A stretch of 64,000 nucleotides of DNA from Siniperca chuatsi (taxonomy: Eukaryota > Chordata > Actinopteri > Centrarchiformes > Sinipercidae), in NCBI RefSeq assembly GCF_020085105.1, contig NC_058056.1, forward strand, positions 12,026,929-12,090,928, given 5' to 3'. The notes below the pieces were generated by a model. It was given only the letters and a program-made list of their open reading frames with translations. It did no database searches and had not been told where the DNA came from. How positions within the stretch are numbered: position 1 is the stretch's first letter; every line of letters starts with the position of its first letter. Shown in pieces: positions 13,101-25,800 of this stretch. The position numbers were made by a program, and so were the translations under genes.

Positions 13101-13750
13101 CATCCTTTGAGAGCCCCCCAGTCTACTGACCTGACCGACATAAATGTAATTGGCAGGGTTACAATTTGTTATGTCCTTTCACAAGCCTGTCATTGCTTTG
13201 CATACATATTCCATGAGTGGAAATTAAGATACGTTTATGGGAAAAACATTCTTTTTGATGTAAACTATCTCATACTGAAAGAAATAACCAAACTATGCAG
13301 GCCAGATGTTAAGATGTGGGAACACCTCTGACACTCACCAAACAGACACTGGCCTGTCAAAAACAGGCGGTCCTTTGTTCCATTCACTTGCTCCTCGTAA
13401 ATTAGAAAGTCTTAACACCGGTGGCTTCATAGCTAGATACTTTTCTTGCTTTTCTCAAAAAAGTTTTTTTAAATAATTGTAATACAACTCTAATGTTTTT
13501 ATTTTTTTACTTTGAAGTACTGTTGGGAAGTGAAAACTGTGAACAAAACAACAAAATGCATCCTATAACAACAGCAGTTATTCTGTGACCAATATTACTA
13601 ATTCACTTAAGGTCAAGCAATGACAGGGGGCAATAAAATACACAATTTTTTACCATCTACCAAGTAGTAGGGCTTTCTGTCAGAAAGGCTTCCTCTGGCA
13701 GAAATCCCTGAGGGCAAACTTCTCCCATGTGCTCGAGATGAGCCAGAACC
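10186..13750. other. Intergenic, AT-rich, no gene seen
   Basis: Stretch between the spint1 poly(A) site and the plekhg3 upstream region. Only short open frames without recognisable homology or splice support occur on either strand. No RNA gene or clear mobile element recognised. Confidence 0.6.
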
Positions 13751-14048
13751 AGAAGAGATTCTTGTTGTGGTCTTCACTTGCGTTCACTCCCAATTCGTAG
13801 TTTCTATATTTCCGACGGTTGATGAATGCAGCATCAGTTGTTCGCAGTCCTTCAAAGATGCAGCAGTGCTTGGTAGTTGGACGCAGTACGAGCTGATGAG
13901 CTGCACTGGGATGTGTGTGTCTGAGCGGCTTTTAACATGTGAAAAGAAAACACTAACTAACGGAGTAACTTTAAGATAGTCATCAAGCAACTACAGAGAA
14001 AAGTTTTACTGAGGACAGTTGTTGGAAGGAGCTACGTTGGCGAATTCG
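13751..14048 (+). promoter_or_regulatory. Candidate plekhg3 promoter / noncoding first exon
   Basis: The plekhg3 exon carrying the start codon has its own upstream splice acceptor (19831-19835), so at least one noncoding exon must lie upstream. A good donor-like sequence TTCG|GTACGTG occurs at 14048/14049, downstream of a more CpG-containing stretch. This is inference from context only; no homology supports it. Confidence 0.25.
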
Positions 14049-14049
14049 G

Positions 14050-17000
14050 TACGTGAACTGCTTTTGACAACTTTACCAAATCTTAGCTAACTCAACGTTA
14101 TGATGCCAGTTAAGCTACATGTCAAAAGAGTTTATCTTCTGTGGTTATTCTGTCGGAGTTGATAGTGTGTTTTTAGGGGTATTGAAAAACATTTTATTAG
14201 CTTTGTCTGGCGCGTCATGAGCTGTCGTTAAACAAACGAACAAGAGGTTGAGTTGCCCAGCTTAATATTGCTCCATTTCAGCAAAACAAACTAATTAAAC
14301 TGACACAGAGTGTGAAAGGTACAAAACATCTGCGTGCGTGTGTTTTTGCTCGTGAATGCAACCAAGAGTCCGCTTTGGAGTTATGTACTCATGTAAAACT
14401 CTTCAACGCACTCCTTATGATGAGCTCCTCCGCCTTTGACGTTGCATTAGCCTACTTGCAGATATTGCATACAGATTTCAGGTGCATTTTTGTTTCATAT
14501 AATTTCACAACCTCCAAGCTATATGACCTGGAGGCGTACAGAGTTTCAGTCAGATAAGTAATCTCTGTCTTTGAAACAAACCACTCTCAGTTGAGTGAAC
14601 TTTGATCAGCTGCTGGAGTCTGTATTTTTTGTCTTTCTTTTTTTAGGGGATGAGATCTTTCCTCTTAAGCATTTATGTCAGACTTAACTTGTAGACACAA
14701 CTAACCTCCATGCTGCAGTTGAATCATTTGCCATTTCCTCTTTCCCTGCATCCCATTCCCCCCCCTATGGTGCCCATACTTGGCCCCTGCAAACCTAATT
14801 GTTTTTTCTAGTGAGCACCCCAGTGAGACACAGTGAGGTTTTAAATCCAGGCTGTTTATAGGTCAGTGACTTCCCCCACCAGCTGTTGAAGAAGAATGGT
14901 ACAAAATCAATCAATTACCAGTGAAAAGTTCTATTTTCTACTCCTTTGACCTCACTTGACCTTTCAGACAATAACGGCTCAACTTCATTTCAGATAAATG
15001 TTGCCTCAATGCGATGAACAGCGCTCTCATCCATGTGGTCCAGACAGGAAACTGCCCAAGTGTGTCTTGGATCTCAGAGTTGGCACTTTATTTCTTCTTC
15101 CTGAGTTTTGGTATGCTGCAGCTGTGCTAAAATTACCAGCGCTGCAGAATGCAAGGGTGGTTTCATCTATGGAGACCATATCACTTTTCATAAGTCACCT
15201 TCTTTGTTACTTAGTGGTTCAATGCTTAATTGATGCTGCTTAGGATAGACCTGGATCTCAGGAGACCATAAAGTTCCAGCTTTTGCAAGTTACAGCTAGG
15301 ATTGCACTAAGAGTTAAAGGTCGACTTTAAACAAGGCCTGACAACTTTCTGTTAGCATTCCAGACACCCAAGGAAGGTCCAACTCTGTGTTTTTGTTGTT
15401 ATGATGTTGACAAGCCATGAAGGCACGAGGGAGCTGTTTGCATGCAGATGCAGTGTAATGCACCTTTAAATGGGCACACTCCAATTCTATTTGAAGACAT
15501 GCTGTCTAATTTTACCCAGCAGCCTTCGAATCTCCCCTCCAAACACTGCAGGACATTATGGAGGAATACTTACCCTCTGGCTGTCTACCATTTATAATTT
15601 TAAAGAACTAGAAGTCTTCCTTGTCATTTGCCAATTAAGATAGCACTTGCCAACTTCACTTGCCAGGTATGCATTCTGTGGTCGTAGGTCATTGATGGGG
15701 AGGTGAAAATTGCGATTTCTCCTTTTTCAGCACATCAGGGAATGATTATTCTCCCATTAAAGGCTATTTTGGCCGGGGTGTACGTGCACCATATGGGCAA
15801 AACTCCTCGCACTGCCCTGTGGGTGTTCGTTGGGATAGATCACTTATCGCCACATCTAAGCAGCATGCTCAATATGCAGTGGACTAAAATAAGAGGCTCA
15901 TATGTTGTGTCTCTGTGGGAAGTCACGGGTTAGGGAGGCACTTTTGTGGAAGCTGTGGATTTGATTGAGATGAAGAGAGACTGTAATGGTTTGTTGTTTT
16001 CCCCAGTGAATGAAAAGCTGTTAGTTTCTTAAGGCCTGCGTGTCAGGGGACAAACTGCAGGAGTAATGAGGGAAAGAGGGCACTCGCAGAAAGGCTTTTT
16101 GTCAGGGGATATTTTCTGCCGGGGTAGACAGGGTGAGAGAGAGGTCTTGCAAGATAAACATGGCACCAATGCTGAAATAATAAAGACTCTCTCTCAGTTA
16201 GCCTGTACGACCGTGGACCTCTGCCTGCCATGCCAGGTTTGATTTTTATTTGTTCTAAATGTCAACATCCGTCCTGACTGATGGTGTTTTAAAGAAACCC
16301 ACACCACCGTGTCTGACTAGAGACATCCCAGGGGCCTTATGTCATACTTCCAGATTCCTGTGGGCCTTATTGGGGGACGGTGAATGCAACGTGATGCGGT
16401 AGGTCTCCGACTGTGAGAGAGAAGTGCAGCCGGAATTCTCTGGACTATTTTTAGCTTCTCCTCCCATCAACTTGTTCTGCACAAGGAAAAACCAATTTGT
16501 GCTGTTAATTGTTGCACAAAAGGCAGATTAAGTTTTCTTTTTGGATTCAGATGCTGGATCCAATCTGTATATAATCAGTTGTGAGCGTCATCAATTGGCG
16601 GTAGGACAGCTAGTGGATGGGAGTTTTCTTTGGAGACTCCACTGTTAGAATAACACATCAGGATTTAAATGTAAACACAGTCGATTAATTGGCAGCAATC
16701 TTTGCATCCAATAAAGTTGTTGTTTTTATTTTTGGTTAAATATGATGCCACATCCTCACTGACTTGTCTGTGCCCTCTGTAACCCCTCCTGAAGAGACAG
16801 ATAAAGTGACATGTCTCCCCGAGAGCAGAAGTCTTGTTTTCTTTTGGCTTCCTCTGTAGACATGTTCAGTGGTTTCACTTCTCTCATAACCTTGACGGGC
16901 TGTCAGTGGTGAAAAATGCTCCTGATAGTTATCACCCCCCCGAGGACCCTTTTTCTTTAACATGAGACCTGAGGTCGTGGTTCAAGGTATATGTTTGTCT

Positions 17001-19835
17001 GTGCGTATTTTCTTAGAGTGAGGCTTTAGTGAGAACACATTTGTGGTGATGACTCGGTGTAAATTTCCTCTTTATTTGCATGAGTGCTGTATCTTGCCAG
17101 CATCTGTCCCCATTAATCATCTGTTTGTTGTGTTCTGAAGAAAGGAATTCAGGCTTTGACTGCCTGGATCAGTGTAAAGTCTGGCGATTAGAGGAACAAG
17201 GAAGTTTATCAGCCCATCTGAAGAAGTGATCCATTACAGGTCTTTCTTTTAATAACCATCAGATTGGCTCTTGTAGCATCTGCCTTCAATTAAGGGGCAA
17301 GTTGCAGATTCCCATGTGGGAGGTTCATGCTGCGGGTAATTTAGTCATCAGCTGTGGGAACCAAATGCTCTCCATTTGTGTGAAATGGCAGCTAGTTCAA
17401 GCACAGGTGGTCAGCTTGGCATGAATGTTGGCCTGTATGTAGTGTTTTCTTTAGGATTTGAAATTTGGCCGTGCCCCCTCCCTAGGAAAACAAGGACTTG
17501 GAATTGCCCTGTGTCAGCAAACAGGAGGTGAAAGTCAATGAGTTACGATTGTTGAATTCTGTCCAGAAATGTGTTAAGATTGTGGGTTACACTGCTTCAC
17601 AATGTCCTGCTAGACATTTTCAAACATTTTCGCTTTCTCCACCCAAACCATTTCTCCACCCTCCTACTGCTTTTGATAAGACATTGGAAAAACATTTTTA
17701 AGACCCAGATGTCCACAGTATATGTAGGTTTCGAGCCCATTATTCCTAGTCTAGCCTCTCATTGACCAAAGACAGATTAGCATAGTTTTGGTCTGGTCAT
17801 TAAGCAGGTTTAGCTCAGAGGTCATGGTAGGTGGGATTATCAGAGGATTTTATTAGTTCACTGTTCACTGAGACAAGTTCAAAGCCTGCCCCTCGACATG
17901 AATACTACTCCTGCAGGTTACACAAACTAACCCACTACTTCAAAATCAATTGGCCAAACTTGGTCAAAGGCTGTTTGAGGAGGCTTTATTCTTGAAGAGT
18001 GCTGCATGCAGTGCTGCATTGACTGAGCATAAATCTGCGTGTTTTACAGCATTCGTTACTCTCTCAAAGATGCAACAAGATTATTGATTTTAGTCAGATC
18101 CATGTTGAAGGCAAGGCACAACAGATTAAAATGGTGATGTTGGTCAATTGTTAATTATAAAAATAGTAAAAACTGTACATTTTGTCCACAGTTTACAGAC
18201 ACAAAGGGCATTCTGTGAATAAAAGTTCCTGAAGCACACTCTGGACATCTAGATAATATTATCCTTCTTTGTCACTAAAGTCACCCAGACCATACAATGA
18301 GAACAAAGAATTTCTTTGTGATTTTTTTTTTTTTTAATTGAAATATTTTCTAATCTGTATATGTTCATTACAGTTACATTGAAGGTGCCCTGTGGAGGTC
18401 GTAAATAAACAAAAATTGTGTTTCTCACCAAATTGCATTGTGTAAAACATTTGCAACGCTAATTTTTAAAGAATATTTTAAAGCCTGGCAATGTTTGCTA
18501 GCTAACAGTCGTCTTTTTCTTTACCTTTGTGGGCGTATTGCTAGATTACTTGGTGCGTTAATAATAACTAATAACTAATAATAGTTTCATGGTTGCTGAC
18601 TTTCTTGTCCAGTAAACAAGCGCTACTTGAGTCCAGGCTGCAGCTGCAGGGACGCTACAGTGAAGCAGAGATCTTAATTTGTGGATTCAGCTCTGTGACT
18701 TTTCTCCGTGCATTCCTGCACATCTTAATTGGCGAACCTCCTGGCAGTGGGCTCGGTTTGGCCTCAGCTGGCCTGGCTGTCAGCTCAGCACAGTGGCCAG
18801 CAAACACACTAGGAACAATGCCCATCCTAATCCCTGAAGAATTCCCGCTCCTCTGATCTAGCTGGCCCAAGAATGTGATGTTTAAATGGCCGGAGGCTCA
18901 CCAGGAAAAACAGGGAGACGAGTTCTCATGCACAGTCTTCCATGTTAATTTGTTGTAAGGAGCCAGAGAGGCAGTGATGTGAGAAACTGGCAGCACAGTG
19001 GCTCTGAGGGGACACACCTCATCATTAACAGCACTGCAGCCTGGCATGAGGGATTATAAAAAGACATGCCACCAGGGGTGAACCTGTAATGTCACTGGAC
19101 AATTACACTGATAATGAGAGACTTGTTTTGATGTGACATGGATTTATTTGTAACTCTTACTAAATAAATGTATACGAACAAGGCAGGTTTATATCAGATT
19201 TACTTGTTTTTGTTGGGATTGCTTGATTCTTTCTTCAGTAATTTCATGTAGCAGGCAGGCATATTTATAGTAGTGATCTTTCCAATTTCAAAATGTAGTT
19301 GTTTTTTTTTGAGGTGGACATCAATTAAAGATGCGTAATTGATATTTATATTGTTCAAATGGCAGTCACAGAAGTTCTCAAATGTCAAATCCTATCCTAT
19401 TGACTTTGTAGCTTCTAAATCTCTTGAGTGTACATTCATGTTAAGTTAGGCTGTTAGATTGCCCTTTCTCTACTGATTATCATGAGCTCGTATCACAGTT
19501 TCCTTTACTGTGCATACCTCAGCCCCAGCTTTGCTATATATTAGCAAGTGGCTGGCATGAGCCAATGCAGAGACATGAGCAGGGGAATGGGAAGAATTTC
19601 CTTCTTATGTAAGACCTGAATAGACGGTAGCTAGTTTCCCTTCAGCGAGATAGGCAAGTAGAGAAAGCATGGCTCACTTGACAAAAGAATAAAAACTTAA
19701 ATAGACTAACATAAATTAAAGAAACTTTGGGTGGTTTTTTTTAAATGAGAACCCACCAAGAATGATAAACATTGCCACGATGTATGCCCTGACACAAAGT
19801 GCCTGGGTTTGACTCTTAATGTTTTGTTTTGTCAG
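14050..19835. other. Noncoding DNA upstream of plekhg3 start codon
   Basis: About 5.8 kb, probably the first plekhg3 intron if the upstream noncoding exon is near 14 kb. Short open frames here show no conserved domain. Several moderately GC-rich blocks (about 15.7-16.4 kb and 18.6-19.0 kb) could be conserved noncoding sequence, but that cannot be judged without alignment. Confidence 0.45.
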
Positions 19836-19854
19836 CTCCAGAGGCCTGAGTGCC

Positions 19855-22800
19855 ATGCCAGAGGGATCCCATTCTGCTCTCCACCAGGGCCCAATGGGGG
19901 AAGGTAAGATCATTGCACTCATATTCAGTATGACCCATGCTCTGGTAATTGCCGCCTATGAATTGACCAGTCTTATCACATGGAGTTTTAATAAGTCGGG
20001 TTATTCCTAATGGTATATCTGGTTACCCAGGACAGTGTACTAACATAACACAGAAGTACAGCAGAAGTAAATGGAAAAATGGTGGAAATGGAAGAATAGA
20101 GGAAATGTAGAGGCTTTGAGAGGCAGAGCTGAGAGAGAAATGAACTCCCCTCCTACAGTCCAGACTGGCAGAGAGGCTCTTTGTGTGGCTGTGGAGCTTG
20201 GCCAACCCCTTTCATACAGCTGAAACCCTTGAACACTTGCACATCAAACCAGAATGTGTCAGAATCACAGACAGCCAAGATGGTTGGTGTAGCCAGCGGT
20301 GCTGACCTTGTATGCTTGGGGCCACTCAAATTACATATTATTTTAGTGTTCATTATCTTCAGTCACAGAGCCACAGCACTGACACAGGGCCTCTGTTTGC
20401 CTGCTCTGTCCCTCAACCCCCCACCGCCCCCACGCCTCCTCTCTTTGGTGCTGGGCTTCCACTTTGGCTTAAGAATACCAGTGTGTCAATGGTTTCCTTT
20501 TTCCTCTGCGCCTGTCCCTTTGGTTCAGCTTTGGCCAGAGGAGGCTTTTGGCTCGGAGAAACGTGTGCCGCCCTCATGAAAATTTGTGTCTCTATTTCCT
20601 CAAAAGGCCACTCTGCACCGGCTGCACGTTCTCACAGCTCATTTTGCAGGTCAAATGTCCAGTGCGAAATCACCTTGGCATGACAGAACACCCACTTGCA
20701 GTTGAAACATTTTCAGACTGATTTTGTTTTTGGGCCAGTTGGAGTTAAAGTGTGACTGGCCTAGCTCCCCTGCTGTGGATGGATGGTAATTAAGGGGCAG
20801 GGCTGCTGGTAATGTGCTATGTGTGTGAGGTGATGATTGGATGTGGTTAACAGGCAGGAGGAATGCACATTGTTAAAGGGAGCCACCTGTCTGGTCAAGG
20901 TAAACAATACAAAGGTTGTGGTGACTATCCAGCTCCAAGAGTTTTAAAGTGAAAAGAAACCGTATTGATATTTTTCACCACCAGCTGGCTTTGGATGGCA
21001 CCCTGCATTTTTTATTTTTTGTTGTTCTGCACTTTGAATTCCCTTTTTCTAGAAGAATTGGATGATGGGAACCCACATAAGACCCCTCATAATTTCCACC
21101 TAAGCTAAACTTTCATCACCTTGGTGGAGCATGATTATAATCCTTGTACACACCACATGTACGTCTAGCCTGTCCAGGCATCAACAGACCTAATGCAGCA
21201 TGAAGCATCTCTTTCAAAGATAAGGGTTCCCTCTGACCTACTTAACCCCAGGCAGGAATGTAGCTGTGTGTGCAGAATGTACAGCTTTAATGCGGTTCTG
21301 GGGGGACGGACGGATCATCTCCATTCACTGCAGCTTTTCCAGACCAGTGGGCATAGGGTTGTGGACATAGATATATGATGGCAGGGATGGCTGCGTCTCT
21401 GAGTGGGCTTGTCACTGGAGCTCCTGGGCTGGAACTCTTTCTCTGCTTAATTGCCTGTAGCGTTAATCACAGGCAGCCTCAAGTGAGCCTGCAGCAACTC
21501 CTGTTCAGCTAAGTTTTGAAGTCATGCACTGACACTCCAGACAGACCCTTATCCTGTACATAACATCTTTTGTTGCATAAATTTATGTAAATAATTGTAT
21601 AACATAGCTACTATTGTAATAGAATTCCACATTCACTGTATTTAATTTTATTGTTTGGCTCAGACCCCCGTACTCCTCACAAAAGAATTTATTTCAATGT
21701 AAATTATTTTACAGCCTCCTACAATGGCATTCCTCCTATAGAGCTCTTCCGGTGGATTACCCACATTAGTTACAGGCTCTCTGCTTTGGGTGTTCCTGTT
21801 AGATGGCCTCTTAGAAACTCATTTGAATCAATAAAACTCTTTATCAGCTTCCACCATAACACTTAACATTCAGTTGACGTTTTGTAAGCAGGCATGCAGT
21901 GCATTCGAATATTTTAGTGACTCTGCAGACGTGACGCTAAACACAATGGCTTAGTAATGTTGATGACATGTTATTGTAAAAGATGATTTATGTAATTAAT
22001 GCTGTGTTTTGTAATTTATTATAGCATGATAAAAACATATCTGTTCTGTGTTTAGTAATGTACACAAAAGACAAGTAAGTGCCAAAGCAAGCTGTCAAAT
22101 TCCTCATTTGACTGCTGTATACATTAAGTGTTATTAAGGTCTAAACTAGAGGGAAAAACAGCATCACACCCTTTATAATGCTGCATGCTTGATGTGAAGT
22201 AAATGAAGTGTTCCTCCCTGACCTTCTCCCCTCCACACTTCACACAGCTGTCCTGCCACCAGCCTGTGTGGACTCTACAGAGAGGCGCTAACAGGACAGC
22301 AGTTTGGCTGTAGACTATCAGATTGGTGGTAAAATTTACAATGGACTCACATCTCAGGGTCCAGGTGGTGTGTTTTGTCCAGAGGAAATGTGAGTTTTGT
22401 ATAGATCCAAAGCTGGCTGTGTGCTAGTGCCTGAAGGGCTCTTAGAGGGGGGGCTTGTTGATGGAGGAGTTTCCTAAGTGGATCATCACATGCCTATGCA
22501 CTGAGGTTAGCTGGCACAGCTGGATTCTTTAAGAGCCAGGGTCGAGCACAGGGGAGGTTTACAGGATTAAATTTGAGCTTTTTGAGGAGGTTTGTCCATA
22601 CGGTACTTTTGAGAATCCTGCCTCTCTGAAACATGTCACTCTTCAATGCTGGTGAAGTGATTTTGTTCTTTCTCCCATCCTGTTTTTTATTGGTGTGTGT
22701 TATAAGGTTGAATCCACAAACGTTGATTCTTTCATTTTGTATTAGCATTTCTGAGTATTTTGCTATAGTAGCCTTTTTTTTTTTTTACTATCATGGTTGT

Positions 22801-25800
22801 CTAATGCAAGAGTGCATTTTTTTTACACAAGCATTTCAGGACTCTAAAAAATCTTAACAAAAGCATGTTGATGTTTAACTATGCTCAGTAAATAAGTGGA
22901 TTTTGTAGACTACACAAAACAGTTAGTTTCACTTTTAAACACCAGAATTCCCCAAAAACTTCCCAGCATAATGTTTTGACCTTGACTGTCGGTGTAGAAT
23001 GCAGGTTCAGTCTGTGCGTGCGTGTACTCTATCTCAGTTGTACACTGCGGTTTATTTACCGACCTTCAGGCTAATTATTAACACAGCATTAAAAGCTCCT
23101 TGTGAGGCCAAATGCAGGTGTAAATAAAACCTTGTACATATGTACAGACTGTTTTAAAGCAGAAAACCCTTGAAGTGACCTAAATTCTTCCATCCATCAA
23201 GGGATAAGAAATCAATCCAGGCCATTGGTCTCGGTGTCTAATCTCTAGTTTTCTGACTCATGCTGTTTGATAATGGTCTATGAAGACTCAGGGCCTAATC
23301 CTCGGAGGCACCCTTTATGCTTGTGCCTCCTGCCCTCCTGAGGGGCAGCCATTCACCGTTGCCAGGTGGGAAGGAGTTTTTCCCAAGGGGATCAGTGCCA
23401 GACTACCTCCCTGTCTCCCAACAGCCACTTGGGGGGAGGACTTGAGTGCCAGAGGTTGTGGAGGGGTGTTGAAGATGGAAGTTCAGAGTGGCTCTTGAGG
23501 CGCAGAAGTGCTTTATTAAGATGTACTGCAAAACATGATTCCCTCTTTATCCCCCAAGGGAAACGGGGTCACACACTGTGCCCTTGGCTTTGAAAGAGTT
23601 AGCAGATTAGCAGTCGCCCCAAGAGCCGGTTTGAAGTTGTTGTTTTTTTTTTTTCTTCCTTGTGAGAGAACATACTAATCAGTCTGTTAGGAACTAGGAT
23701 TTTCCACCTTGTTACATGCTGTAATGTGGGATGTGAAAGTTCTCTTAATGGCCAGTGGGAATCTCCACAAAATAGTTAGTCTGTGCTAGTACAGTGGGGG
23801 GGGGAAACAGGTGAAAAGACAGCAAGAATGTGCTAGAAGGAAGGAAGATAAGAGTATGTTGCAAGACGTAAGTTGATGTAGATGCATGATGCATCCCAAA
23901 TTACTAGCACTTTTGAAAACCTCTTTGTCCTAAGACAGTGCCAGGCACCCAGGAAACAAGTAATGATCTTCCCAGATGACTCAACATACTGAAACTGAGC
24001 ACTGAAATGACCAATATTTCCCAGTTTTATCACCATTGATCATGCAGTTGCAGGTATGATCAAGTTAGTGTCTAGAGGAATATCACAAGGTGACATTAGA
24101 TGTGATTCATTGTCCGCCAGGATTTGATACATGAGTCAGTATGAGTCAAGCAGGAGCGGCTGTGTAAAGTGTTACTAACAGAGCAGGCAGGGGCTTGTCA
24201 GTGGGATGTTCTGTCCACAGTGCTGTCACTCTTACTCTTATTGTTTGTTTTCTGTGCTCAGAGAAATGCTTAACACTGACACAAATGACAGACTTACCAC
24301 AGGCAGCAAAGTATTTAGAGGAACTAAGGTGCTTCGGTGTGGCTTCTGTTATCAGCTATCAGTTTTCCAGTGGTGAGAGAGAGTCATTTTCTGTTGCTAA
24401 GAGCTCCTGCAGCTTTAGGATAAGCATTTGCATGCTGAACACAGATATAGGCTGTGTTGTTCCTGTTTCTTTGCCCCCAGATTTGGTTATAAAACAGAAG
24501 GCCACAAGCCAGACGGAGTAGCACAGGAGGAACTTTAGCACAAACTCTGGGCTATTTAGTCTCATAGGCAAATTTAGAATGAAGTTTGACTTGGGGTCCT
24601 AGTAAGTTCACCTGAAATAGTCATAAAGGTGTGTCTTTCTCAGTGACAGCTCCTCTTTAACTGTGTAGTGCACACTCATCGTTCATCATATTAAAAGTCT
24701 GGTCACAGGAGTTGGAGGGATTGGAGAAGGTGATTTAGAAATTATCCAGAACTTGGACACTTTGTTCTGTCAAGTTTCTTGCTTTGGTGGATGAATCTCA
24801 TCACTGTCATCTTTAAGGTAATGCCAGGATTGACACATTAGAACATTAAAGTACATTAATTGGTGCTTTTATATATAGTTTTGCTCTATAGAAATATTTT
24901 AAACATATAATTAGTTCAACTTGACAGGGATTCTTATCTGTTGTTGACGCTTGTAACATTTTCCATCATGCACCATCATTTTTCAACATTATTACCCTTG
25001 TTTGTGCATAGTTTGTTTCCTAATAACCTAAGTCAAGTAGACATTGTGTGCAGTGTATACAAAGATCTTTTTTACTGTCATCGTGTTGTGAGTGCAAAAC
25101 AGGAGTTAGATTGCCCAGGTACGTGGATGGGGCAGTTGTAGACGTTGGAGAAAAGAATACTATAGCTTGTCCTCTGTATGTTTTTGCATGGACTTGCATG
25201 AAGTGATGTGAAAATGTGAGTCACATCATCACAGGCTTTTGCAACCAGCAACTAATGTCATAGCTGCATGCTGTGGCTTATCTTGTTCTCAAAGCAGGTG
25301 GTAATATTTCGCTGGAATAAGTGTTGCTCTCATATATGCCAGATCATGTCAGTGGAGGTTATGGTAGGAACATTAGTGACTGTTTCTTAGATGTGTCTCA
25401 ACATGATAAGATTGTTTTTACGCAAGCCAGTCAATATTCTTTATAAAGGAATGCTTTGTGTCCCATACACCAGCAACTTCAGACAGATCATCTCTGTCGT
25501 ACATGTGTCTGTAGCCTTTAAGAAAAGTTAATAACCAGGTGCTGGGATATTCATTTCAGTGTTTCTATTCACCTCCTGCACCTCCTTATTAGACACTGCA
25601 TGTCATTCATACAACCATGATGTCAGCGGCAGACGAGTTTATGAACTGTCTGCATTGTTAACTGCATCATGAGCTCAGACTGAAATGGAAACACGTGTAT
25701 ACTTCACATTATTGGTTCTGGACTGATTAGTCATCGAAATCACTTTAGAACTACTTTAACTCATATGTTATTTGGTTGTATTAGCATACGCCAGCACTGC

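Noticed and set aside
20181-20683. Two overlapping open frames of 132 and 123 aa in plekhg3 intron 1
   Set aside because: Proline/leucine-rich low-complexity translations with no recognisable domain; two frames open over the same bases reflect GC-rich composition; no splice or start context support.
23280-23593. Overlapping 72- and 75-aa open frames in plekhg3 intron 1
   Set aside because: No domain, no homologue recognised, and both frames are open in the same GC-richer patch.
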